Source of the DNA: Sindora glabra
Lineage: Eukaryota; Streptophyta; Magnoliopsida; Fabales; Fabaceae
Assembly: GCA_020226215.1 (NCBI GenBank)
Contig: CM035226.1
Span: 66,115,455-66,179,454, forward strand
Length of the DNA: 64,000 nucleotides
Reading direction: 5' to 3'
Shown here piece after piece: positions 11,677 to 24,595 of this stretch. Each line of letters opens with the position of its first letter. Within the stretch, counting starts at the first letter, position 1. The position numbers and the translations under genes are program-made. The notes under the pieces are model-generated. The model ran no database searches. It saw only the letters and a program-made list of their open reading frames with translations, and was not told where the DNA came from.

Positions 11677-12180
11677 TTGTCTGGTTAGCGTAGCTAGTAG
11701 GTGACCGCTTGATCAATCTCTTTCTACGCTAATAACAATTAACAAGTTGAAAATGCTCTGCCCTGAGTACTACTACTAACCGTGTATACGTAGAAGTTAG
11801 CACTAAAACTCTCGCCGTGACATTGTCAAATGTGATTATGTAAGCCTAATATTTTAAAAGTTAGTTTCATCTTCTTCTTTTTTTTGTACGATTTATATCA
11901 CAATCTGGGAGAATGATAATTAATTTCAGTCACAATTCTTTTCTTTGGGCACTCAATTATCTGTCATCATCTTAAATATTTTTTTAATTTAAAAATATTT
12001 AAAATAAATAAAACTAGAGAAATAAATTTGAAAAATGCAAAGGATTCTATATTTACGGGACCTATGTCTTTTTAACTTTTAAATACATACATATTTCATT
12101 TATAAAGTATTTCAAATTAAAAAATATAAAAATATTTTAAATTAATAAAATATAAAAATATATAAAATACAATCAATTCG
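11677..12180. other. AT-rich intergenic DNA
   Basis: No gene is seen. The stretch from about 11945 to 12170 (CTCAATTATCTGTCATC onward, then CCTATGTCTTTTTAACTTTT) is related to 12508-13033, where it is split by about 340 bp of very A/T-rich sequence. Confidence 0.45.
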
Positions 12181-12500
12181 ACTCTGAAAATTGGGACTTC
12201 CTGGATTCAAACTCCAGCTTGCCAAGAGAGGACTAATGATCCCTTACTCTGATAGGCCCAACGACAACAGACTTATTCGCCAGACCAAACTTCTCAGTAC
12301 ATACCAGAGGAGGAGGACGATGAAAAGGAAACGGAAGATGATTAGTAATCGAAGGGGAACTATCATAATCTTCGCGAGTTTGGAGACCACACAATAAATA
12401 TTAGTGGAGTGGCCTTTCCATGTGTTCCAATCCGCTTCAGTCATCTGTCCGAGGTTTCGGAACCATTGTATTCTGAACGGCACCCGAGACAACGCCTACC
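12181..12500. other. GC-richer island of unknown origin
   Basis: About 320 bp with clearly higher G+C than both flanks. Short open frames occur on both strands (12191-12397 plus, 68 codons; 12244-12492 minus, 82 codons). A third frame on the plus strand reads an acidic EEEDDEKETEDD run interrupted by stops. The composition suggests a fragment of a gene or of organelle DNA captured between AT-rich repeats. I could not identify the source, so no function is given. Confidence 0.35.
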
Positions 12501-12507
12501 CATTTTT

Positions 12508-13033
12508 AGGCAATCAATTATTTGTTATCCTCTTTAATGATTTTCTTAACTTAAAAATATTTTAAATAAATAGCAAGAGGGATATAAATCTAAGATATAC
12601 AGAAGGTTGAATTTTATTTTTAAAAGTAATTTTCTATTTTTAAAAATTAAAATATTAAAAAAATTATTTAATAATGTGTTCTCAGATTTTATTTTTAAAA
12701 ATTATTTCTGAAATTCTTATTTTAAAAACAAGAGAAAATTTTAGATGTTTTATGAATTTGTTCTTTTATTCTTGATGGTAATTTTATAATTAAATGAAAT
12801 TTTTGCTTATTTACTTTATTAAATATCCCTATTTTATTTTTTTAATTTGGAAATAATTTTAAAAAATAAAAAAAAATTAAAACTAACTTTTAAGAACAGT
12901 TTTTAAAAAAATAAAAATATATCTAAACATACTCTAAAAAGCTTTGCATTTGTAGGACTAACGTATTTTTAACTTGTAAATACATATTTATTTTTCTCAT
13001 AAAATATTTTAAATTGAAAAATATAAAAATAAT
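12508..13033. repeat. Second, interrupted copy of an AT-rich stretch
   Basis: The ends (12508-12600 and 12950-13033) resemble 11945-12040 and 12040-12170. The middle (about 12610-12945) is extra and carries TTTTTAAAA-type and AACTTTTAAGAACAGTTTTT sequence, as in small non-autonomous DNA elements. I could not define exact ends or a target duplication. Confidence 0.4.
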
Positions 13034-13396
13034 TGTGGAAGTTATCAAGTTGATTAATTAAAAATTGATAGCTCGGAAGAAATTATAAGAGTAACCACTT
13101 TAGAATTATCGTATTGTTATGAAAATAAAACTAAAATGATGGAGAAATAGACAAAGATAATAGAATAATAGAGAAATAAATGAAGAAAATAAAATAATAT
13201 AAAAGGAGTTTCTTTTATTAACGAATGTGTCAAATCTATATATATATATATGCCTAAGGCACTAATTAATAAGTATTATTAATGGATGTTTATAACTAAT
13301 TGATTACAATAAAAATTGGATAAATCTTAATTATAATAATTAATAAATATATCATATATATTTTATAGATATCCATATAAATAAATATTTACAACA
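13034..13396 (-). mobile_element. Copia 3' LTR (363 bp), minus strand
   Basis: Read on the minus strand the LTR starts TGTTGTAAATATTT at 13396 and ends CTTCCACA at 13034, so it has TG...CA ends. Directly upstream in element direction is a purine-rich CTAAAGGAGAG (13397-13407), a good polypurine tract. Short Copia LTRs of this form are common in plants. The matching 5' LTR was not found; the element continues at 13397-14218 and 18184-18866 between CACTA insertions. Confidence 0.7.
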
Positions 13397-14218
13397 CTCT
13401 CCTTTAGATATCCATTTTGTAAAGAATATGACTTGTAAAAAACTATATTAAGAGAAATCCAATGGAAAAAATATTTCAATGAAGGAAGAAAAATACATTA
13501 TACTTTTAGTGAATAAATTGTCTTATTAAAAACTTTGCCATGAAAAAAATTATGGTCAAGGCGAAATGATTATAGCATGAACTTAATTTCCTTTATTGAG
13601 AATATCATTAAAGAGCTTTGAGTCAATGTCTATACTAACAATAAAATAAAAGATTGCTTGAGCAAATTTATTATTATAATTAACTATCATAATCTTTTTG
13701 TAAGCATAATAAAGAGCTATCTTTGATGCATTATTATTTCAATTGAGCTTTTGCATATAGCATTTTTTTTCATAGTGTGAATTTGTTAAAATTTCTTTTT
13801 CAAAATTCACAACAAACATTAAGAAACATGATATAGATGCATCATCATATATAAACAAATAGTAATATGAAATTAAATTTTGTGTGGATCAAATATCCTG
13901 CATTTATATAATTAAATAGTTACAACTCAAAATTTATGCAAATAAAATAATCTCATATCAATTATTCTATATAAATACTAAAAATATATGTTTGGTTTTA
14001 TTCTAATATCCTTAGGTTGGAAAAGAACTATATTTTGTTAATAGACTTACTGATTAATGCATTAATTGTACTAGGATATGCTACTATAGGAATAAGAAAT
14101 TTTTTATTATTCTTTAGAGTTTGAAGTAGACTCTTATTAGTACAAAGTAATTGAACAATTATTAGGACATTTAATAAATATGATTTATCCATATAAAAAT
14201 ATTTTAGCATCTTTCTAT
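13397..14218 (-). mobile_element. Copia internal region, 3' part (decayed)
   Basis: Between the LTR and the CACTA insertion the minus strand gives short fragments compatible with the end of a Copia polyprotein, for example NDILNKG near 13600-13620 where family members have ADxLTKG. The frame is destroyed. The assignment rests mainly on the adjacent polypurine tract and LTR, and on the reverse transcriptase piece across the CACTA insertion. Confidence 0.5.
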
Positions 14219-17200
14219 CACTACTATAGAAAAGTTATTTGATGTCGGTTGTTTAATGGATTTGACATTAATTTTAGACCATTATTTTATTGAGCATTAT
14301 AGTAAATATTTTATGACATTGATTATAAGATCATTGTGGAAAAATAAATATTACATCAATTCCCACCATTTATTATAAGACACACAACTTAGTGATCAGT
14401 CACATTTAAATACATCGATTTTTGTTAAGTAATTGTTATTGAAAATTGAAATTCCATGTTAACTTATTTTAATAATCGACATAGAATATGTTATATACCA
14501 TATTGATAATTCACATAATTGGCATTATATTACTTTTCTTAAAAAAGAAACTTTCCTTATACCCTTTCCGTTCCATATAGCCTCTCATCTTACTTCTTAC
14601 TACATTACTTTCAACCCAAAATCCATCTAGAACTAACAAAAAAAATATTGCATCATCATTATACAATTTAGATATATAGGATTAGGGAATATATAATGAT
14701 TTGCATTATTGATGCCATACGTGTAGAGCATTTTCAAATTACAAAGGAACAAAGTAAGCAAATGAAAATTTGAGTATCGCAACAATTATAAATAAAAGGG
14801 TTTATTATAGTGAAAGAAAAATTACCTCTTAATTAGTTGTGTATGCCCCTATTCTTTGTATTTCCCACGCCTTAATTAGATCAACATCTTTATAGCTATT
14901 TTAATATATTTAAAGTAAAAAAAGTTAAAAAATGATGAAAGTTTACTTTAGTTAAAGATAGGTGTTTCACTGTGGGTATCCATTGCTCCATATATAAGAT
15001 TAGCACTTGCTACAAAAGCACTCTTGAATCCAATTCCTATAAATATCTATTAAAATTTCATATATGATATTGCATAGAATATTAAAGAAGATGAATGAAA
15101 TTAAGTTTTTTTACTTGTATAAATATGTAAAAGTTGCATTAAAATGAAAGATAATAAAATATAATTGATTATGAAATCAAAAACTAAATTACAAGAACAA
15201 ACACAAAATGTAAAATAAATCTAAACATATATATTTTGCATTTATCTTGTGAATGCTAAATTTCACATATCTAGCTTTAGGCTAACGAAGTTTCAATCCT
15301 ATTAAATAGTCAATAAGTACAAACACAAAACTAAAGAGAATCATTTTTAGATTGGTTAAAGAGTATACATTATTATAAAGAGAATTATTTAATGTTTTGC
15401 AAAGAAATTTGTAAATATAGCCATGACTTCACTATTTTTATTTTCATTTCATGCCTTTTTTTGTTATGTTTACACATTGCGTACTAATTAAAAATCAATG
15501 CCTATAATAAAACAACATTAATTAACTAAATAATTTTAAATGCTGGTTATTAAATAATAACCAATGTCATAAATAAAATATTTTATTTTTTGATTATGTT
15601 TCAAGCAAAAACTTTATAAATTTACAAGTTAGTAGCATTAAAATTAATTTTTTTATTATAACACTTTTTTATGCAATTAAATAATTGTAAACAATAATAG
15701 ATTGAACTACTAACCCATAAGAAACTATAATTATGAGAAATGAACAATCTGATAACAAATAAGAAACTATAAACTATAAATTTTTGCTTAAAATTTTATT
15801 ACACAAAGGCATAAAATTATAATAAAAACTTTTTGTTATTGCACAAAAGGGTATAAAAGTGAGATAACTATTCTTGTAATTCCTTTATAATTGCTTAAGT
15901 TGAAGGATGTACATGGTTGTAAATTGGTGATAGATTATAGAGAAAAAAAAAAGTAACATCACTATTCATGCATTGAACATAAGCCTACTAATGCAAGAAT
16001 GATTATATTATTTCTTCTCATAATAATTTATCATTGCTTTGTAACCCATCTTTGTATTTTCTTCCTAATTATAATTCTTGAGATGGATCATGAACAATAA
16101 AGATAGCTTTGAAAGGTGTGATGGTTGCAAATTGATGATAAATTATATTAAGAAAAAGTAGTATATCAACTATTACAATGAATTTAAAGTCTTTTAATGC
16201 AAGAATGACCACACTATTTTTTGTCATACAATTTCTCATTAGTTTGTATATTATTGATAAGGTATCATTTAGATGTTTCAAATGTAAAGTAAGGTTAAAA
16301 TTTATAAATATCATGCAAAGATTTAGACATCAATCATTAATGATAGAAGCAAATGTATGTTTTACTTCATGAAGCTTAATTATTAATATATCTTAAAACA
16401 TCATAATTTTTTATGGTTTCTTGATACATGTTTGTTGAACATTAGTTTCCATTGATAAACATCATAATTTGTAATTATTGAACATTAATTTGTTGCAATT
16501 ATCTCATCAAAGTGATGATAGAGTTTATTCATTGATATATCTATAAGGATCAAGAGATTGATCCTTATAATTTAATTTATTAATGAACAAGATCTAGAAT
16601 TTTTCCTCTAAAAAATGATGGTGATTATCTTTATAGTATCCTTGAAACAGTTTTTAATATCCATGGTAACTAGCTTATGACCATAATTAGTGAACCCTAA
16701 TAAAAATACTAGATTTTTCTTGCTATTAATACTCTTCGGTTTACTTCATTGAGGTAACATTGTAGAAAAGAAATAAGGTCGAGAGAGGATGACAACATAA
16801 AAACAATGACTTGTATATTAGTAGTTAATGATCAAGCAATATTGATCACATAATGTCCTCTTATGCCACTATCATATGGAGTGAAAACCTAAATAAAATG
16901 TGGAGTGAAAGAGAAGTCAAATAAAAAATCGAGTGAAAAAGAAACTTTATAGGCAAAGAACTTAGATAATGAATAAAGTAAAAGAGTAAATTTATAATTA
17001 GTGGAATAATAATAGATGCTAGTTATTTAATAAAAATCAATGTATAAATATTAAATATCTCATACAATGAATGTCTTTTAGACAACAATCTTTAAAAACT
17101 GACATGGCAAGTTCTAGCTACCAAACATTGTTCAAACTACTGAGGAGATAAATCAAGTGTGAAAAAATTTGAAAGTTACATAAATAGGATGAAAAGTTTA

Positions 17201-18183
17201 CTCTATTTTAAGATATTAATTTTTGCAAGTCAAAAGAAAAAAAATGTTAGTTTCAAAATTAATAAAGAATATTTTTTTTAATTTTAACTATTAGATACCA
17301 TAACTTTTTGATAAATTATATATATATTTTTTGCATATTTTTCTTATAATGATACAAACATTAATACATTGAACATAAGTATACAAAAATATAAGAAAGA
17401 ACACATTGATATAAGAAAATTTATTCTATGATTTGATTCAATTTAGATATCATCATTACATTAACAAATGTAAATTTACACAAAGGAAAAAGAAAAGAGA
17501 ACTTTAATCTTCCACTCTTGTTGCCAATCTTAGTGTCAATTCTCATTGTTATCATATAAAAATTATTAAATTTTGATATTAGTATTTTATGGATCTAATC
17601 AATACATTTGTCTCTATTACCAATATCAATTTGTGTTAGAGGAGAAAAATAGCTCCCCTATCATTTTATTTGACATATTCAGATGATATTGATCAGATTT
17701 TATAATATCTCTAAAGGTGTTAAATGAAATAGTAGAAAAATTATTTTCTTCCTCTTTAAACACATCTTAGAATTAGATAATGGAAGATAAGACATCATCG
17801 ATATTTTTTCAAATACATAATTCACATAAAATATATAACCAATAAATAGAACAATTAGCGCCAATTATTAACTCAAAGTTGATGTCATAAGCTTGCTTGG
17901 TGGAGGTCGCACTACCTAAAAAGACTTTTAAAATGGCTTTACATGTTAGTTAATAACAAAATCAATGTGTAAATGTTTTCGTCTTCCCACTTGATCGATG
18001 AAATGCTTTTTAGATGATTGTTTTCTAATTTAATCATTGTTTTGAATTTCTATTTAAATTTAAAAAATGCCATTATGTAATTATAGATGCCAAATTTTTC
18101 TATAATTGACGTCTTAATTTTTTCTATAATTTCAAAAATGCTACCACATCTATTAACCAATGTAGAATTGCATTGTAGTAGTG
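14219..18183. mobile_element. CACTA transposon, non-autonomous (3965 bp)
   Basis: The left end reads CACTACTATAGAAAAG and the right end, reverse-complemented, CACTACTACAATGCAATT. The flanking trinucleotides are TAT at 14216-14218 and TAT at 18184-18186, as expected for this superfamily. Both ends carry subterminal GATGTCGGTT/ACATTGGTT-like motifs next to Copia-like flanks. I see no intact transposase. A diverged tandem duplication lies at 15890-16330. Confidence 0.8.
15890..16330. repeat. Diverged ~218-bp tandem duplication within the CACTA element
   Basis: ACATGGTTGTAAATTGGTGA near 15911 recurs as TGATGGTTGCAAATTGATGA near 16129, followed in both by AAGAATGA.. and CATT-rich stretches. The copies are diverged. 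Confidence 0.5.
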
Positions 18184-18866
18184 TATTTTGATTAATGAAC
18201 ATATGCTTGATTTGCAGGCCAAAGTAATTTTTTAAGATCTTTTATTTCAAACTCCATTTTTTCAAATACTCTACTACTATTGAAAGTTATACATAAATTT
18301 TAATAATATTTAAATCATCAATATATGCAGCAATTATAGTGAAATCACATTTAGATTTCTTCATAAAAACACAAGGGATTTTTTTATACTTTTAACAAAT
18401 ATTTACTAAAATAATTATACCACATTCATCTTAATTATTTAAATCCATAATAAAAACCTTTCTAATTGAATTAAATATATTTCCTAAGAATTCAAATGGC
18501 ATGCTTTAAGTATTGGAATCCTTTGAGGATTTTTATATAACAACATTGTCAATAGTTAGACATGAAATATGATATATTAAATCTATTAAACACATATCAA
18601 ATTTTGATATTTTGCTAAAAAATTGTACCCATCACTTGTAAATAAATATTTCTCATAACTAATAACAACTATTATAAAAATTCTTATGTTATAAATCACA
18701 CTTTCTCTTTACAACTTTAGTTTTCCTTTTTTCTTAGCATAATTATACATTTTTGTCTTATTAACTTTACACTTTTTAGGTGTTTCATTGGCTTAACACC
18801 TTCTAAGCATTTCATTACTTTACAAGTAAATTTAAAATTTATGATTCTATCCAAATTATATCTTTT
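18184..18866 (-). mobile_element. Copia internal region with reverse transcriptase YIDD (decayed)
   Basis: The minus strand of about 18230-18345 reads IIAAYIDDLNIIKIY, a stop, then VVEYLKKWSLK. This is the catalytic block of Copia reverse transcriptase followed by the usual YLKxxFxMK stretch. The YIDD codons are at 18314-18325. Orientation and order fit the LTR at 13034-13396, so the pieces belong to one minus-strand element split by the CACTA at 14219-18183. A second CACTA starts at 18867. Confidence 0.65.
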
Positions 18867-21800
18867 CACTACTACATAATAATCATTCTATGTTAATTAA
18901 TAGACATTGGTCAAAGGCAAAAATTAATGTCTATATTGACATAGTGCCATTTTTTAAGTTAATGAGACAAATATGAAGATGGTTAGTAAATATAACAAAC
19001 ATCTATATTAGCGTGGTGACATTTTCTAAATTCATAGGCAACTTACAATGATGGTTAACATTGTAATTGACTTTTACTTTAATGTTTAAGAATACAAGTT
19101 GATTTTTGTATAAAACCAATGTTAAAAGTAAATGTAAAACATTAGGTTAAGAATGCCAATAGAACTTAAGATGTCAATTTTTTAAATAACCAACATTAAA
19201 ATTAATGTAGTAGTGGTATTTTGTAAATATTGTTCTAACTTTATATGTTTGTTTTGTTTTAAGCTAACATCATTTCTTTTAGACGTCAATTGTTAAATTA
19301 AAACCAATGTGTAAATGTTTTGGATGCATAGCTTATTTCATCCCTATTTTATATCACTTTTGCTTTTTAAAATCCACTTCTTTAGTAGTAACCGTTACTA
19401 TCATCATTTTGTTAGTTATTCTTAAACTTTCACGATATTCTTAATTACACTCAAACTTAGCTTCATGCTCACTCTATTCATCATAAAGATTTTGATATAT
19501 TTTTTGTCACATTTTCATTATATTTTTTAATTTTAAAAGATTATTTGACTTTGTCTAGTTAGGATGTATATATATGTGTATAGTGATATTGTGATAGCTT
19601 TATTCATTGTTAATTTTATGATTATATTGGTGAAGTCTTTAGGGTTTAGTCACCCTCAAGATATATAGTTATGGTTATGCCTTGTTTAGTGGTAATGTTT
19701 CTTCCATGTTAACTTACTCCTTTTGCCATTATATGCTACTGTATCTTTTTAGGACATCTAATATATTATATAGCATAATGATTTTTGTTTATTTCATGGT
19801 CATTTAAATTAATGGAGGAGTCTTTAAAGTATAATGATTAATGTAATTTTAATTTAGTTTCTTGTCATGTAAGTTATATGTTTTTGCCATGCCCACCATA
19901 TAGCATTTGTTATAAGCATAAAATATGCATTTGTTGCTTTGTTCATCCTTAACTTTATCTGTATATTATTGCACATAATTGATGCTAGTTTTTTTTTAAA
20001 CATCCAAAATATAAATCCTTCTAAAGAGGAAATTTCTACCATTAAAAGGAACATAAAGGGTCCTATAACATTAAATGCTATTACCACTACACAAATTAGG
20101 GGGGTGAGAAGTTATCTATTTAATTCGATACTAAAGGGTAGAAAAAAGGAGAGTATTTATTAACTTATAATAGTTATGTTGAATTAATATAATAGTCTAA
20201 AGTGTTAATAAGTAATGCTTATTAGGAACATGTCCTAATAAGATTAAAGGATAGCATTTGGAAAGAGGTCTTAATATGTATACTTGATTTAGATAACCTT
20301 TTGTTAGTGATATGAAAAACTTTATTTGTAGAATAATCATATATAACTCTTTCATATTTATTTTTTCTAGTAGAGTGCTTTTGATATTCTTAAAACTTAA
20401 CATATGTGCATCAAAGTATTGTTGCATGTGGCAATTTAGTGGAAAGACTCCAAGATAACTCTAAGATAGCACTACATCAATCCCATAATTGCTAAAAGAA
20501 ACTTACTTTAAAAATGAAACTTTATTGATTGATATTCATGGGAGAAGTTTTTAAAATAAATATACAATGAGAAGTTCCCAGTAAAATTTGGTAATTATAA
20601 TGGCTAATTTTTCTCAATATCTTACATGTATATCATTTTTAATTATGAACTAATATATACTTTTGGTCAATAAGAGTTAAATTGGTTAATCCAAGAAAGG
20701 TGGAGAAAGAATAAATATCAATACAAGCTCTCCTAAGGAGGATACTAGAAGTCAGAGAACAAGTTATTCACTAAGAGACATGTGAAAATCAATAACGAGG
20801 GTAATGAAGAGGAACTTTTCATTTCTGATATAGAGTTATGGAAGTGCAATAAAATTAACAAGTAAGGGTAATACATGACCCCAAATAGTCAAGTTGTTAT
20901 GGAGAAGATTGTATATGGTTCTAATTAAATCAAGAAGTATCATTTAATTTTGAAACTTCTATTTCACATGAAAAATTTTAATTATTTATTATTTGTTTAT
21001 TTCTATAGGGTATTGTCACTTAATAAGTGTTCTAGGGTGAGTTTAAGCCGATTGGGATGCATGACATCCTAACCACAACATTAGAATTTAAGAAGAATCC
21101 TAATCATGTTTGGTATGTTAGGCATTGTGTTTGCTTGAAGGATAACTTCAAACCATCAACATGCCATTCAATGGGACATTTATAGGTCGAGTTAGAAGAC
21201 CTTAGAGTGAGGATCATCTATGACCTAGAATAAAAACTCATTGTGGACTAGTTGGCAAGGATGTTGCAAATGTAGGAGCAAATAACTTACTAGTTAACCA
21301 TATAACCAAGTTTCATAATGTCAATCTAGTCGGCCCCTAAGACCATTATTCCCTTGGATGATCTGACCCTTATAATTGATGCTTAGCCTGCTTTTTAGAG
21401 TACTAATTAGGAAAAGGTGCTCATTTCTCCCATGATTAGTTTAGAGGACATGATATCACTTATAGTGATGAACCTTGAAATAGTAGACTTTATAAAAATT
21501 TTACTTAAGATAAATATCATCCTTTACCATTTCTTTTTTCCTTATATGTTTATGCATGAATTAGATTTTCTATAGTTGAGGTTCACATTACATAAGATAG
21601 AGTTGCATGCAATCTTATGATGGTGACATCATTTTTGTGAAAAGCTATAATCACATAGATTTTAGTAAGTTGTGAACTCCACTATCAACCATCATTGGAT
21701 TATCAAGTGAAGATGATGGTTAATAGCTAATTAGTCTGCACATTGAGGTACTAGTGGTAAAAGATGAAGTTTGAATAGTGGAAGAAACCTACAAAACTTT

Positions 21801-22420
21801 CCTTGTATGATTGATCGCCTTCATTCAATACCCAACAAAGGTATTATAGTGTATTATTTACCCCTCGCCATTTATTTTTTTTTATATATTTTGTAGTTAT
21901 ATTAATCTTATTGGTAAGATTACTAATCAATGTTATTTTTGTTTTAGCAATTTTTAAATTATAATTGGAAGGTGCTATAGGCATACCTCAATCACTACTG
22001 GGGCCTTTTAGCCTAAGCCATGCTTTAGATAGAAGCAGAGATGGTAGGATGATGTAATCTATTGTCCATTGAGAATGTTGCTATCCAATAGCTCATAAGC
22101 ATGGAATAACTTGATGTCACTTGCATCTAACTCTAGGTTAGATAAATTTATGTTTTATTCTTTGAACAAACCTTGAATTAATTTAACTATAATTTGAATA
22201 GAAATTTATCTCACACAAATCCTTTTGTAAGTATTACTATAACTGATGGTTATCAATGAATGCTTGATATGTATTTCTAGATTTATATTAACTTGACAAT
22301 AAGTTCCAAGATAACAACAAGCTAAGGGAGGAATACATTATTGATACTATACTAAATGAGCCTAGGAAAGCTTGTTACTTCACATTGTACCAAAAGGGAT
22401 AAGTCTCATTTATACGTTAG

Positions 22421-22421
<1 letters not shown>

Positions 22422-22460
<39 letters not shown>
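22422..22460. repeat. (AT)n microsatellite
   Basis: An unbroken AT dinucleotide run inside the CACTA element, just before its peptidase remnant. Confidence 0.95.
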
Positions 22461-22463
<3 letters not shown>

Positions 22464-22499
22464 CGCAAATAGATTTTGACAATTTATTATTCCATTGTA

Positions 22500-23050
22500 T
22501 TATGGGCACCCTTAAATGCTTGTTATGGTAGTCTTAAAGAAGAAGGTTATCTTTTAGTTGAATCCTTTAGAAGGAGAAACGTAATCTAAGTTAAGGATGT
22601 GCATGGATAGAGTTCTAGATGTTGTATACAAGAAAGACATGCATCTGGATGTGAAAAATAAAAGATTAACATTAGAAGCAATGAAAACATGTTTCTTGAG
22701 TAAGATTATAATATGTTATAAATGTAAAATTGTGCATCAATGATATCAAACTAACCTTCTATTTTATTGTAGTGCATAAGACAACCCAATAATGTAGAGT
22801 GTGAGTACAATGCTATGCAATACATCTATGATATATTACATAATTATAAAAGCTTGAGCAAGGTAATTGTTATATTATTTATAGCTCATCACATATTTAA
22901 TTAACTGAATTAGTGTTGATGATACATGTTAATTATGTATAAATTGAATTACTTAGGGAATAGCTTTAGACCGTACACTAAAGAAGAACTTGATGAAATA
23001 AGAGAGATTTGGATAGAGTATTTCATTAACACTAGAGTTAAATTGATTTG
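22500..23050 (+). pseudogene. Ulp1-like (C48) cysteine peptidase remnant of a CACTA element
   Basis: Some plant CACTA elements carry a Ulp1-type SUMO-peptidase-like domain. Here one frame reads GHP, a stop, then MLVMVVLKKKVIF, a stop and LNPLEGE, which fits the family pattern HWxLxVIxxxxxxVYxLDPL with the His kept and the Asp changed to Asn. After about 220 nt another frame reads QPNNVECEYNAMQYIYDI, matching QxNxxxCGYYVMxYIxDI with the catalytic Cys kept but the next Gly changed to Glu. EELDEIREIWIEYF follows, a typical tail. Stops and frame changes make it inactive. Confidence 0.65.
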
Positions 23051-23612
23051 AATGACTTTGGATATTTCTAAACATAACTAGTTATTGTAGTTAACTTATT
23101 GTAACTTACTTGAAAATAGTGCTTCATTGTAAATAACTTATTGAAACTTGTTATACTCTAATGTATAAACAAGAGTTCAAAAGCTTTATATAAAAGATAG
23201 TTTCTATAATTAGTTTTGTTATTATTATTTCTATCTGATTCTACAGTTGTCAAATTGTTATATGATTTTGCAGTTATTAATTAGTTGTGTTTGATTTTGT
23301 TTAAAAAGTTTTCAATTTTTTATTGCTAAAGGGACCTTTTTTAAAAAAATTATCATGTGTAAAATAAAAAATTATTTTTTTAATAAGATTTAATGTCTAT
23401 TGTATTATAACTTTGGTTATTTGCAAAAGATTGATGTCATTAAGTTTATTAATAAGATGACATTGTTGATTTTAAACATCAATTTCTTTTTAATAACCAA
23501 CATTTAAAATCTTTTATATCACATTTAGTTTAGAACTAGAATGATGTCATTACTCATTAAGCATCAATTTTTTATTATTAATTGACCTTTAAACTTTTGC
23601 ACTTGATGTGAG

Positions 23613-24045
23613 TTAAAAATAAAATAAATAAAGCATAACACCAATTGCAAATGTCATTGTGCAACTTTTCCAACCTTAAAATGATTTTCTCTTTATCAAA
23701 GTATGCTTGGCTTCCAACCTGAAGATAACTCTCTTCAATTTTATGTTTTCTTACTCACCAATTTTTTTAGGAATAAAGCTATATTACTTTGTAGCTAAAT
23801 ATGTGAGGTTATTGATTCCCTAAAAATAAAATGAGCAAAGCACTAACACCGATTACAAATGTCATTAGGTAGCTTTTTTAACCTTAAAATAATTTTTTCT
23901 CTAATAAGGTATGTTTATCTTCCAACTTGAAGATAATTTTCTTCAATTTTTTATTTTTTTTACTCACTAATTTTTTGTAGGCATAAAGCTTTATTAGTCT
24001 ATTACTAAATATATGAGGTTGTGCATTCTTTAAAAATAGTAGAGA
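23613..24045 (+). repeat. Diverged ~208-bp tandem duplication in the CACTA right arm
   Basis: ACACCAATTGCAAATGTCATT near 23638 recurs as ACACCGATTACAAATGTCATT at 23846. Both are followed by CTTAAAAT..TTTTCTCT, CTTCCAACxTGAAGATAA and ATAAAGCTxTATTA. Confidence 0.75.
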
Positions 24046-24595
24046 ACATAAAAATTAGGATTTGTTAAGTTTTTCTTTTTATTTTTACAATTTGGTTTTT
24101 AATTTTATTATTGACCTTATTTTATTACTTTTCATTTTTATTTAAATTTTATAAGTTTGTATAGGTCAGAAATTTGATATTATTTATTTATTTTTCATTA
24201 TGGTATTATTTGCTATTTATTTATTAAATATGTAATATCATACATCAAATTTTAATAAATATTCATTGCATTTGTAGGTTTGGATTCAAGAGTATAACAT
24301 TATTGTTTAAGGTATGATATACCATGTTGGTTATTAATAGAAACCAAAGTGGTATAACTAACATTAAATATCGATTATTTATAAATAATTGATGTTTAAG
24401 GCTATTTCTTAGGACACTACGAATGTAACGACTTTGGTTTTTCCTCATGTAATAATTGACATTATTGTTATTATTTGCAACAGTTAAATAACTAGCATTA
24501 AACATGATGTACAACAATGCTCGCTTAAACATCAATACGGAATTAACAATTAAGCTTCTAAACACCTGATGTATGTTTACTATTTTGAAGTAGTG

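Larger units (their letters stand above)
18867..24595 (+). mobile_element. CACTA transposon with Ulp1-like peptidase remnant (5729 bp)
   Basis: The left end is CACTACTACATAATA and the right end, reverse-complemented, is CACTACTTCAAAATA (13 of 15 match). TTT flanks both sides (18864-18866 and 24596-24598). Subterminal GACATTGGT/ACCAATGT-type repeats occupy about 18880-19330 and 23380-24590. The middle holds degraded coding sequence on the plus strand, including a C48-type peptidase remnant at 22500-23050. A TTT duplication in AT-rich DNA is weak on its own; the TIR match and subterminal repeats carry the call. Confidence 0.7.

Noticed and set aside
12191..12397. 68-codon plus-strand frame as a gene
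   Set aside because: No domain, no homologue recognised, and an overlapping frame on the other strand is equally long.
18867..19215. Short 349-bp CACTA-derived MITE ending at GTAGTAGTG (19215)
   Set aside because: Flanking triplets are TTT and GTA, not matching; the end at 24595 has TTT and a better TIR match.
24263..24565. 100-codon minus-strand frame
   Set aside because: It lies in the CACTA subterminal repeat region and has no recognisable domain.
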